From: VBDM01 sp041496705 | GTDB taxonomy: Bacteria; Pseudomonadota; Gammaproteobacteria; Burkholderiales; SG8-39 | DNA length: 38,439 nucleotides | Reading direction: 5' to 3' | Assembly: GCA_041496705.1 (NCBI GenBank) | Contig: JBGQFD010000022.1 | Coordinates: 1-38,439, forward strand | Shown: one piece after another, positions 1-7,302 of the stretch | Position numbering within the stretch: the stretch's first letter is position 1 | Layout: each line of letters starts with the position of its first letter | Translations under genes and position numbers: made by a program | The notes under the pieces: model-generated | What the model was told of the DNA's origin: nothing | What the model saw: only the letters and a program-made list of their open reading frames with translations | The model's database searches: none

Positions 1-98
1 GATTTAGCTCCCCGCGATCTGCATGGGAACGTGAAGAATTCACGCTTTCACCAGTCGATCTCCGGCGGAACTCATCTCTGCCGCTCGGCGGTCTCAAG

Positions 99-989
99 CT
101 ACCTTGCTCCCGCTTGCCGGTACAAATCCGCGAGAGCGGAACTCGCCACAACCGCCAGCTGGGGACTGAACGGATCGCCCGCCAGATCCTGCATCAGGCG
201 CCGCTTGCCGGGCGGAACCAGGCCCGGCTGAATGCCGACGGCGTCGGAAGGAAGCTCGACGCTGCTCTTGCCCATGAATGTGTAGAGCTGAATGCCCTGC
301 CGGCTCTCCAGCGTCCGGCCGCGCCCGTCGAGCAGCGTCGCATGGACCAGCACGTCGGTGACGGAATCGACGCCATAGGCCTTGCCCGTGTTCACAAAGA
401 TGAAGTCGAGCTGGAGCACCGATCGGGCTGGGGCCGCGGCGCCGATGGCGCCGGTGTTGCGGCGTACCCAGTCGCCCAGCCTAGCTGCCGTGGAGTCCGT
501 CAACCATTGCCCCGAGCTTGCCACCGCCAAAATGAAGTTCGTGAAGGCGACGCCGACGCCGACCGCTGCTTCCGCACGCCCAAGCGTCGCCTCGGTGCCG
601 CCGGCAGCGACGGCCTGCCCGCGCAGGTTCGTGACTGTATTCCGGTCCGCGCCGCGCTGTTCGGCTTCCCGCGCCTGCCGCGAAATATCGTCGCTGGCGC
701 GGGACGGCCGGGCGGTCGCCGAGGCGAGCACCGCCGCCGGTCGCGGCGCGAGGGATCCCTGCGCGCGCGTGACATCATCCGCCGAGATGATGCGCTTGTG
801 CTCCTTCCCGTCCAGCACCACCCGCGTCATATACGTGTAGCGAAGGTCCCGGGCGATCGGCTGGTTCGCCTGGAACGGGAACTGCTCGATCATCGAGCTT
901 ATGTTGGATGAGCCCCGCTGCGTGACGCTTCCGCAGCCCGAAACAAACAACACTGCGAGGAACAGGCCCGCCGACAAACGTATCTTCAT
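99..989 (-). CDS. Predicted lipoprotein of unknown function
   Basis: I do not recognise this 296-residue protein. It begins with a lipoprotein signal peptide: a basic start, a hydrophobic core and the lipobox VSGC with Cys19, so it should be lipid-anchored in the cell envelope. The ATG is preceded by GGAGG at good spacing. The middle (about 85-130) is rich in Ala, Arg and charged residues. A hydrophobic stretch lies near residues 140-160 (VGVAFTNFILAVASSGQWL), and the C-terminal half contains beta-like segments. The gene runs in the same direction as the TPR lipoprotein and mrcB upstream, with 40 bp between it and the TPR gene, so it may be the last gene of that operon. The CDS is certain; the function is open. 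Confidence 0.85.
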   Translation of the reverse strand: MKIRLSAGLFLAVLFVSGCGSVTQRGSSNISSMIEQFPFQANQPIARDLRYTYMTRVVLDGKEHKRIISADDVTRAQGSLAPRPAAVLASATARPSRASDDISRQAREAEQRGADRNTVTNLRGQAVAAGGTEATLGRAEAAVGVGVAFTNFILAVASSGQWLTDSTAARLGDWVRRNTGAIGAAAPARSVLQLDFIFVNTGKAYGVDSVTDVLVHATLLDGRGRTLESRQGIQLYTFMGKSSVELPSDAVGIQPGLVPPGKRRLMQDLAGDPFSPQLAVVASSALADLYRQAGAR

Positions 990-1029
990 CGTCGCCTCCC
1001 GCTATTGATGCAGCCTGGGTGCGTCAATC

Positions 1030-1473
1030 TCATCTTGGCCGTTCCGCCGCCTCCAGCGCCGCGCGTGCGCCTGCGGCATCGCCGCGCGCTTCGCGCGCCT
1101 GCGCGATGAGGCGCCAGTTCTCGGCGCGCAAGGCGCCGTCGCCGCCCGCCCAGGAGCTCGAGCGCGCTGCGGCGCCTTCGGCCAACGCGTACTCGCCCTG
1201 CTGCAGGCGCACTCGCGCGAGCGCCTGCCACAGGCGCGGGTTGCGCGGCTCGATGCGCAGCGCGCGCTCGAGCGACGCCGCGGCGTTCGCCAGGCGCCCG
1301 GCGCCGGCGTCGGCGCGCGCTAGCTCCACCAGGCCGGCGATGGCGGGGTTTTCGCTCGGAACCGCCGGCACCGGAACCGGCGTGGGCACGGGGCTCGGTG
1401 CCGGCTCGAGTCCCGGTGGGACCAGCGTCGCGCAGCCGGAAACGAGCGCGACCAGGGCGAGGAAATATTTCAT
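1030..1473 (-). CDS. TPR-repeat lipoprotein next to PBP1b
   Basis: A 147-residue lipoprotein with lipobox VSGC (Cys14), a proline-rich linker at about 19-40 (repeated P-V/T-P), and a C-terminal helical region at about 45-145. The pattern of paired helices around LARADAGAGRLANAAASLER and PRNPRLWQALARVRLQQGEY matches tetratricopeptide repeats. The gene lies 37 bp downstream of mrcB on the same strand, so the two are probably co-transcribed. TPR proteins act as protein-binding scaffolds. The lipid anchor, proline-rich stalk and position suggest an outer-membrane partner of PBP1b, comparable in layout to Lpo activators, although no homology to LpoB is visible. That role is inference. Confidence 0.88.
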   Translation of the reverse strand: MKYFLALVALVSGCATLVPPGLEPAPSPVPTPVPVPAVPSENPAIAGLVELARADAGAGRLANAAASLERALRIEPRNPRLWQALARVRLQQGEYALAEGAAARSSSWAGGDGALRAENWRLIAQAREARGDAAGARAALEAAERPR

Positions 1474-1510
1474 CGGCGCAATTGTGCGCGCATCGCGCGC
1501 TCGTTGCCGC

Positions 1511-3814
1511 TCATTTTCCGAACAGCCGCTCGAGCCAGTTCTTCGTGCGTTGCTTCACCTGCTCGACCACCACACCCACGGCGGTGGCGCACGGGGCGCG
1601 TTCCGCGGGCGCCGAGCCTAGCGCGAACGGCAGTTCGAGCGCGCCGGGGCAGCCGCCATCGGCGCGCAGCCCGCTCTGCGGATCGATCAGCACCTGCTCG
1701 ATGCCTTCGGGCCGCGGCAGCGCGAGCGGCTCCGGGTCGAGCGCGGCCATCATCTCGCCCCACACCGGCAGCGCGGCGGCGGCGCCCGAGAGGCGCGCGG
1801 CGCGGTTGTCGTCGTAGCCGATCCAGACGATGCCCAGGCGATCCCCGGTGAATCCGGCGAACCAGGCGTCGCGCTGCTCGTCGGTGGTGCCGGTCTTGCC
1901 GGCGACGGCGGCTTCGGGCGGTAGCCAGTTCGCCAGCGCCTTCGCCGTGCCCTCGCGCACGATGCCCTGCATCGCGGCGGTGAGGAGGTACATCGGCTCG
2001 GGCGAAAACGCCTGCTCGACCGCGAGGGGATAGCGCTTCAGCGGCCGCCCGTCCTGGGTGGTGACTTCGCGGATCGCGCGCAAGGGCGCGCGGAAGCCGC
2101 CGCTTGCGATCGTCTGGTACATCTGCGCGACTTCGAGCGGCGAGAGGTCCACCGCGCCGAGCAGCGTCGAGGCGTAAGGCTGCATCTGGCGCTCGATGCC
2201 GAGCTTCTTTACCGTGGCGAGCACGCGCTCGACTCCGAGCTCGGTCCCGAGGCGTGCCGAGGCGGCGTTGTACGATTGCGACAGGGCGGTGCGCAGCGGC
2301 ACCATGCCGTGGAACTTGCGGTCGTAGTTCGCCGGCTGCCAGTCGGGCGCGCCGCGGCTTTTCCAGGTGAACGGCCCGTCGTCTATCGCGGTGACGAGCG
2401 TATAGCGCGAAGGCTCGGCGAGCGCCGTGAGGTAGATCGCCGGCTTCAACAGCGAACCGACCGGCCGCGCCGCGTCCAGCGCCCGGTTGAAGCCGCGGTA
2501 GAGCGGATCGCGCCCGCCGACCAGCGCCTGCACTTCGCCCGACTGGTTGTCGGTGACCACCACCGCGCCTTCGAGCCCGGCATCGCCGAAGCGCTTTTCC
2601 TTTTCGAACTGCGCCAGACGCCGCGTCAGCGTGCGCTCGGCGGCGTCCTGCACGCGCGGGTCCAGTGTAGTGAAAATCCTCAGTCCTTCGGAGCGCAGGT
2701 CGGATTCGTCGTAGTCGCGGCGCAGCTGCCGGTGCACGAGGTCGAGGAACGCCGGGTGCGGCGAAGTGCCCATCGCCGCCTTGGCGTTCGGCGCGAGCCG
2801 CGCCGCGCGCGCGTGCGCATATTCCTCCAGCGTGGCGAAGCCGCTGTTGCGCGTCTCGCGCAGCACGAGGTTGCGGCGCTCGAGCGCGCGCTCCGGGTGC
2901 TTGTAGGGGTCGTACACCGCCGGGCCTCTCACCATGCCGACCAGCAGCGCGCTCTCGGCGAGCGTGAGGTTCTGGACGGTCTTGCCGAAGTAGTGCAGTG
3001 CCGCGAGGCCGACCCCGTGGATGGCGCGGTCGCGGTCCTGGCCGAGGTAGATTTCGTTCAGGTAGGTTTCGAGGATCTCTTCCTTGCTGTAGTGCAGCTC
3101 GAGCAGCACCGCCATGACGAGCTCGGTGATTTTTCTTCGCAGCGTGCGCTCCGGGGTGAGGAAGAAGTTCTTCACCAGCTGTTGCGTCAGCGTGCTGCCG
3201 CCCTGCAGCCCTTTGCCGCGGAAGAAGTTCGACGCCGCGCGGGCGATGCCGCGCAGGTCGAAGCCGTAGTGGGTGTAGAAACTGCGGTCTTCGGTGGCGA
3301 TGAGCGCCTGCACCAGGTGCTTGGGCACTTCGGTGAGCCTGACGAGCACGCGGTCTTCGTTGTTCGAGGGGTAGATGCCGCCGATCGGCAAAGGCTCGAG
3401 GCGCGCGAGCGGCAGGTCGCGCCCTTCCGCGTCTCTCACCGCCGCCACCACGCCGGAGGCGAAGGCGACGCGGATGCGTCTCGCCGCTTGCGTCCCGTCC
3501 CAGAAAACGAAACTGCGCTGCGCGATGTCCAGCCCGTCCGGACTCAACGCAAACCAGCCCGCGCCCTCCTGCATCCCCTCCCGGTAACCGGCCTCGCGCA
3601 ATTCGGAAATGACCTCCGACTCCGTGACCTTCCGCCCGGTGTGCAGCTCGAGCGGCCGCGCGTAAATCCGCGCGGGGAGGGCGAAGCGCCGTCCTTCGAA
3701 CTCGTTCCGCACGCGGATGTCGAGATACAGTGTGAAGCCGGCGGCGAGGAGAGTGAAACCGAGGAAGGCGTAGCGGACATAGCGCCAGCGCTTCGGTTTT
3801 CTGCGGGCGAACAT
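1511..3814 (-). CDS. mrcB: Penicillin-binding protein 1B (bifunctional transglycosylase/transpeptidase)
   Basis: A 767-residue class A penicillin-binding protein that polymerises lipid II into glycan strands and cross-links the peptides in the periplasm. It has a short basic cytoplasmic N-terminus and one membrane segment at about 14-31. A UvrB-domain-2-like region follows (about 45-145), then the GT51 transglycosylase domain with EDRSFYTHYG (Glu175), GGSTLTQQLVKN (about 206-216) and RRKITE. The transpeptidase domain carries SLLK (Ser454, nucleophile), SYN (514-516) and KTGTT (640-644). Length and motif order fit PBP1b rather than PBP1a. The C-terminal tail contains two Cys that could pair. 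It is the first gene of a probable three-gene minus-strand operon with the TPR lipoprotein and the 99-989 lipoprotein. Confidence 0.96.
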   Translation of the reverse strand: MFARRKPKRWRYVRYAFLGFTLLAAGFTLYLDIRVRNEFEGRRFALPARIYARPLELHTGRKVTESEVISELREAGYREGMQEGAGWFALSPDGLDIAQRSFVFWDGTQAARRIRVAFASGVVAAVRDAEGRDLPLARLEPLPIGGIYPSNNEDRVLVRLTEVPKHLVQALIATEDRSFYTHYGFDLRGIARAASNFFRGKGLQGGSTLTQQLVKNFFLTPERTLRRKITELVMAVLLELHYSKEEILETYLNEIYLGQDRDRAIHGVGLAALHYFGKTVQNLTLAESALLVGMVRGPAVYDPYKHPERALERRNLVLRETRNSGFATLEEYAHARAARLAPNAKAAMGTSPHPAFLDLVHRQLRRDYDESDLRSEGLRIFTTLDPRVQDAAERTLTRRLAQFEKEKRFGDAGLEGAVVVTDNQSGEVQALVGGRDPLYRGFNRALDAARPVGSLLKPAIYLTALAEPSRYTLVTAIDDGPFTWKSRGAPDWQPANYDRKFHGMVPLRTALSQSYNAASARLGTELGVERVLATVKKLGIERQMQPYASTLLGAVDLSPLEVAQMYQTIASGGFRAPLRAIREVTTQDGRPLKRYPLAVEQAFSPEPMYLLTAAMQGIVREGTAKALANWLPPEAAVAGKTGTTDEQRDAWFAGFTGDRLGIVWIGYDDNRAARLSGAAAALPVWGEMMAALDPEPLALPRPEGIEQVLIDPQSGLRADGGCPGALELPFALGSAPAERAPCATAVGVVVEQVKQRTKNWLERLFGK

Positions 3815-4276
3815 GCGGGGATTTTACTTTGATGGGGCGGAGGTGTTGATAAACGCGAGCTAAGCTTTGCTCGCGATGACGCTCAGGTGTCGTCGGGAGG
3901 CGACACCGAGGGGATGATGCGTTACCGGAATGTGAATGTACCAGACGCTAGGTATACCGCAAGAGTTGGCGTATATCCTGGCGTCGCCGCAAATCTTTCA
4001 AAAAACTGCGCCTATGTAGGCCACCGCACATCCACGCCTTGCATGAGCGTTTAGCGGAGCGCGCCGAAAGCAAGTCGACAAGGCCGTCGACAGCCGCTCG
4101 ATCTCCTTTGTATGCGCCAGCGCACAGACCCTGCCGAGCGAGCGGCGGATAGTCATGCGGTCGAAGGCCTGCGTTTCGTATTCACCGCAATGTTCCCGGG
4201 AGGCGGCGCAAGGCGTCTGACGGAGATACGCTGAAGGCGGCGACCTTTATCCTGTTCCAATCTAACGGAGGCACTC
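3815..4276. other. 462-bp intergenic region with paired hairpins
   Basis: This divergent spacer between mrcB and the BON lipoprotein has no convincing gene. It must hold the promoters of both flanking genes, but I cannot fix either one. It contains two adjacent perfect inverted repeats: CGCGAGC/GCTCGCG at 3854-3860 and 3869-3875, and GGTGTCG/CGACACC at 3886-3892 and 3901-3907. Neither is followed by a T-tract. An AT-richer patch with the palindrome GGTATACC lies at about 3950-3957. A GGAGG ribosome site just before 4277 serves the BON gene. Confidence 0.6.
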
Positions 4277-4837
4277 ATGAAGATTCACCCGATAGCACTT
4301 GTTCAAGGTTTGGCGCTTGCATGCGCCGTGTCAATATTGATCACCGGCTGCGAGCGCGCACCGGCTGCCAGCACGACCGTGGGGAACGAGATCGACGACA
4401 GCGTCGTAACGACACGAGTGAGGTCCGCTCTGTTCTCGAACCCGGACGTCAAGAGCTTCGATATCAAGGTCGAAACCCGCAAGGGCCAGGTCCAGCTCAG
4501 CGGCTACGTCGACACTCAGACCCGCATCGACAACGCTATCGCGGTTACACGCTCGGTGGAGGGCGTCAAGGGCGTCGAGAATGGCATGAGCCTGAAGGTC
4601 GGCAAAGCGTCGGTGGGGAACGTATTCGATGACGGGGTCATCACCGCCCAGGTCAAGTCCGCATTGCTTTCCGACGCGGGCGTCAAGAGCTTCGATATCG
4701 CCATAGTGACCCGCAAGGGCCAGGTCCAGCTTAGCGGCTACGTCGACAACCAGGCGCAGATCAATCGCGCGATCGAGGTCGCGCGAGGGGTGGAAGGCGT
4801 TCAAAGCATCGGTAACGAAATGAGCATCAAGAAGTAG
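4277..4837 (+). CDS. Lipoprotein with two BON domains (OsmY-like)
   Basis: A 186-residue lipoprotein: hydrophobic signal, lipobox ITGC (Cys25), then two near-identical BON domains at about 40-108 and 115-184. Each shows the pattern V.T.V.SAL....VKSFDI.V.TRKGQVQLSGYVD and ends in a helix with a G-V-(E/Q) core. BON domains bind phospholipid and stabilise membranes; family members such as OsmY and DolP act in the periplasm under osmotic or envelope stress. The strong similarity of the two halves suggests an internal duplication. GGAGG sits 7 nt before the ATG. The DUF3309 peptide gene follows 71 bp later, a pairing that would fit an envelope-stress operon (inference). Confidence 0.93.
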   Translation: MKIHPIALVQGLALACAVSILITGCERAPAASTTVGNEIDDSVVTTRVRSALFSNPDVKSFDIKVETRKGQVQLSGYVDTQTRIDNAIAVTRSVEGVKGVENGMSLKVGKASVGNVFDDGVITAQVKSALLSDAGVKSFDIAIVTRKGQVQLSGYVDNQAQINRAIEVARGVEGVQSIGNEMSIKK

Positions 4838-4908
4838 GACGCTCTGCGGGAGTGCAAGTTCACGGGCAAACATGAAGCACCAGGCAGGCGCTTCGAAAGG
4901 AGAACAAA

Positions 4909-5067
4909 GTGAGTATGGGAGCGATACTTCTGGTTGTCTTGGTGCTGATGCTGCTCGGCATCATTCCAACCTGGCCACACAGCAGGAGTTGGGGTTATGG
5001 CCCCAGCGGTGGAGTTGGCTTGATCCTGGTGATCGTGTTGGGTTTATTTTTGCTGGGCAACATATAG
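4909..5067 (+). CDS. DUF3309 family small membrane protein
   Basis: A 52-residue membrane peptide that closely matches the DUF3309 pattern: a hydrophobic N-terminal helix, the centre IPTWPHSRSWGYGPSGG, then a second hydrophobic helix (VGLILVIVLGLFLLG). The start is GTG, chosen because AAAGGAG ends 6 nt upstream; an in-frame ATG two codons later is too far from that site. The family's biochemical role is unknown; members are widespread in proteobacteria, often as short genes near stress or envelope genes. It follows the BON lipoprotein on the same strand and ends 65 bp before a strong hairpin. Confidence 0.9.
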   Translation: MSMGAILLVVLVLMLLGIIPTWPHSRSWGYGPSGGVGLILVIVLGLFLLGNI

Positions 5068-5132
5068 CGGGCACTTTCTGAAGTCCCCCTGCGGCAGGTC
5101 CGTCTTCTTGACGAAACCCGGGACCGCGTAGA

Positions 5133-5163
5133 AGGGGGAGCCCGATCCCATCAGGCTCCCCCT
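5133..5163. terminator. Bidirectional hairpin between convergent genes
   Basis: A perfect 10-bp inverted repeat, AGGGGGAGCC at 5133-5142 and GGCTCCCCCT at 5154-5163, with an 11-nt loop. It lies between the 3' ends of the DUF3309 gene (plus) and the zinc-binding gene (minus) and touches the latter's stop codon. GC content and position fit a bidirectional terminator. There is no clear U-tract on either side, so it may act as a 3' stabiliser or with Rho. Confidence 0.6.
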
Positions 5164-5408
5164 CAGCCGATCAGGTTCCAGCCCCACCCGGAGCACTCGA
5201 CGCAGGTCTCCGACCCGACTTTCCCTTTTGCATAGCACACCTGGCATTCATTCCATACGTGGCCAAGGTCGCTCTTGAAGGTGCCCGGGCAGCGCCTGCC
5301 GTAGCGAGTCTTGGAGCAGCGGTGGTTGAGGTCCCGGCGCCTGTCGGTGAACGCGCCGCAGACGTTGCAGATGGCCAACGGTTTCGGTTTCTTGAAACGC
5401 TGCGCCAC
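5163..5408 (-). CDS. Small eight-cysteine zinc-binding protein
   Basis: An 81-residue basic protein with eight cysteines: C14/C17 (CNVC), C31, C40, C55/C58 (CQVC) and C69/C72 (CVEC). Spacing suggests two zinc sites: an N-terminal ribbon completed by C31 and C40, and a C-terminal CxxC...CxxC pair resembling a DnaJ-type knuckle (CYAKG, CSGWG). I do not recognise a named family. The start appears to be GTG, only 18 bp after the stop of the DUF3047 lipoprotein gene, so the two are probably co-transcribed. A role in nucleic-acid binding or metal handling is possible but not shown. Confidence 0.8.
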   Translation of the reverse strand: MAQRFKKPKPLAICNVCGAFTDRRRDLNHRCSKTRYGRRCPGTFKSDLGHVWNECQVCYAKGKVGSETCVECSGWGWNLIG

Positions 5409-5426
5409 AGTTGACCCCGACCTGTC

Positions 5427-6266
5427 TCACTCGGCCTTGACGCCGGCTTCCTTGTCACGGGCGGGCCGGAAGCTGATGTCGCCGTACTGCGCGCGAGCTT
5501 TTTCGCGCGTGTTGCTGGCATCGGTCATCACGCCCACCGCAACGATGTCCCAGGGTTCCTCGCCGAAGGCGCGCCGGTAGTCCTCGAGCACGTTGCGGTG
5601 CAGCTCGCGCCACTCGCCCATTCGGCCGCCGTTTTCGACGACGATCGTCTGGATCTTGGCGGTGGGGATGCTCGGGCTGATGGTCCCGACCGGGGCGTCG
5701 CTGGCCCAGCTGTACATGATGATGGCGTAGGGCATCTTCTCGCCGGTGAGCGCTTTGTAAAGTCTGAGCGCGAAGCGCTCGCCGATATCCAGGCGCGCCT
5801 TGTCGCCGTGGAAGGCGACGATCACGCGCGCCGGCGAGTCGTCGCGCGTGGGGACGCGCGGGTCGAGCTCGGTCGGCGACTGCAGCACGCGCCAGCGCCA
5901 TTCGATCAGGGAATGACGAGCGGGGTCGATGCGGATGCGCCGGTAGTATCCGGACGCCGAGCTGTCGGCGCGCCCCTCGAGCACCACCTCCGCGCCGGCC
6001 TCGACCAGGCGATAGTCGCTCTTTCCCGCGAAGGGCGAAACGACGAAGCGGCCCCAGTCGCCGGGCGGCGAGCCGCCGGCGCGGCCCGCGGAGAAGCGCG
6101 CGGCCTCGACGAGCGCGCCGCTCTCGACCTCGAGCTCGGCGACGATGGTCGTCGACGCCAGCAGCTCGTCGACGGGAACCCCGGCGCAAGCAGCGAGCGC
6201 CATGCAGCAGGCGAGCGTCGCCGCGTTGCGCAGTGATTGCATTGGGCGGGCCATGGGTCGGAGCAC
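5427..6266 (-). CDS. DUF3047 family lipoprotein
   Basis: A 279-residue predicted lipoprotein (lipobox LAAC, Cys27) whose mature part matches DUF3047: YRLVEAGAEVVLEGRADSSA, an IEWRWRV segment, DDSPARVIVAFHGD, then YAIIMYSWASDAPVGTI and a late VAVGVMTDASNT with Asp and Asn. The family is thought to adopt a beta-sandwich fold in the envelope; its function is unknown. The chosen start is GTG at 6266 with AAGG about 7 nt upstream; in-frame ATGs at 6254 and 6242 would shorten only the signal peptide. The zinc-binding protein gene follows directly. Confidence 0.88.
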   Translation of the reverse strand: MLRPMARPMQSLRNAATLACCMALAACAGVPVDELLASTTIVAELEVESGALVEAARFSAGRAGGSPPGDWGRFVVSPFAGKSDYRLVEAGAEVVLEGRADSSASGYYRRIRIDPARHSLIEWRWRVLQSPTELDPRVPTRDDSPARVIVAFHGDKARLDIGERFALRLYKALTGEKMPYAIIMYSWASDAPVGTISPSIPTAKIQTIVVENGGRMGEWRELHRNVLEDYRRAFGEEPWDIVAVGVMTDASNTREKARAQYGDISFRPARDKEAGVKAE

Positions 6267-6415
6267 GATACACCTTCGAGGCGAATGGTGCGATGCAACA
6301 AATTGTGTTAGTCTCTGTCTAAGCTGTTTCCTATGACATTGAACCGCAACATTTCTCAGGTAAAGTCACCTGGTCACCAAACATGCATCATGTTGAGCTG
6401 AAAGGAGATTGTCCA

Positions 6416-6652
6416 ATGAGATCCACCGACAAAGAAACACAGCCAGGGTCGAGCGCGGACTGGCTGGATCGTGTGCAGATGAGCCAGCGCGACCGCGAGA
6501 TGGCAAGAGGCTACCTGCGCAAGACCGAGGCCATGGTCGACCTCGTCTGGCTCGCCGGCGAGAGGATTCGCGGTCTGTTCGCGCGCCGCCCGGCCGATCC
6601 CACGCCACTCGGGGCAGGGTTGAGCGGGCCGGATGTGGCGCATCGGTCCTAA
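6416..6652 (+). CDS. Small hypothetical protein
   Basis: A 78-residue polar protein of unknown function. The ATG at 6416 is preferred over 6383 because AAAGGAG lies 8 nt upstream of it. The N-terminal half is charged (DWLDRVQMSQRDREMARGYL) and would form an amphipathic helix. A weakly hydrophobic helix (AMVDLVWLAGERIRGLF) follows, then a Pro/Gly-rich tail. No transmembrane segment or known motif is clear. The GNAT gene starts 28 bp downstream on the same strand. Confidence 0.65.
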   Translation: MRSTDKETQPGSSADWLDRVQMSQRDREMARGYLRKTEAMVDLVWLAGERIRGLFARRPADPTPLGAGLSGPDVAHRS

Positions 6653-6680
6653 AGCACCGCAAGGCACAGCGCTTGCCGCG

Positions 6681-7268
6681 ATGACCATTACGAAACGCCT
6701 GCACACCGCCGATCGCGGTCCCCTGACCGCGCACCTGCTCGCGCTCTCCGGCGAGGACCGCAGGCTGCGTTTCGGCGTGGCGGCGTCCGACGCGACCCTG
6801 CGCGACTACGTCGCCCGCATCGATTTCGGCCGCGATGCGGTGTTCGGCTTCTTTGCCGATGACCTGTCGCTCGGCGGGGCGGCGCATGTCGCCGTCGCCG
6901 ACGGCGTCGCGGAACTCGGCGTCAGCGTCCTTCCCGCCTACCGGCGCCGCGGCATCGGCTCGGGGCTGTTCCAGCGGGCTTCGGATTTCGCGCGCAACCA
7001 TTTCATCCGCACGTTCTTCATGCATTGCCTGACCGAGAATGCCGCGATGATGCACATCGCGCGCAAGTCCGGAATGAAAATCGTCGCGGGCGGCGGCGAG
7101 GCCGACGCGCATCTGCTGCTGCCGCCGCTCGACGGCGGAACCATAACCACAGAATTCCTCCAGGACCGCCTCGCGCTTTACGACTACAACCTCAAGGCTC
7201 AGGTGCTCGGCTGGCATCGCCTGCGGTCTGCATTCGCCGGCCGGCCGCTCGCGGCGAAAGCGTTCTAG
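6681..7268 (+). CDS. GNAT-family N-acetyltransferase
   Basis: A 195-residue GNAT protein, expected to transfer an acetyl group from acetyl-CoA to an amine of unknown substrate. The acetyl-CoA pyrophosphate-binding loop is visible as VLPAYRRRGIGSGLFQRA (Q/R-x-x-G-x-G/A type), preceded by the strand VAELGVSV and followed by the helix-strand FFMHCLTENAAMMHIARKSGM. Length is normal for a single domain with a short C-terminal extension. I chose ATG 6681, where similarity-like structure begins, over an upstream ATG at 6633 that overlaps the previous gene. It is convergent with the SH3-domain gene, 34 bp apart. Confidence 0.88.
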   Translation: MTITKRLHTADRGPLTAHLLALSGEDRRLRFGVAASDATLRDYVARIDFGRDAVFGFFADDLSLGGAAHVAVADGVAELGVSVLPAYRRRGIGSGLFQRASDFARNHFIRTFFMHCLTENAAMMHIARKSGMKIVAGGGEADAHLLLPPLDGGTITTEFLQDRLALYDYNLKAQVLGWHRLRSAFAGRPLAAKAF

Positions 7269-7302
7269 GGGGCGAGCGCGTCGCGGGCCGAGCGCAGCTT
7301 CT

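Noticed and set aside
26..50. Small inverted repeat CGTGAA-GAA-TTCACG as a terminator of the minus-strand operon
   Set aside because: The stem is only 6 bp and AT-rich with a 3-nt loop; too weak to call.
2276..3832. Long open frame on the plus strand opposite mrcB
   Set aside because: It is antisense to a clear PBP1b gene, shows no domain-like sequence, and is rich in Arg/Ala/Val from mirrored GC-rich codons.
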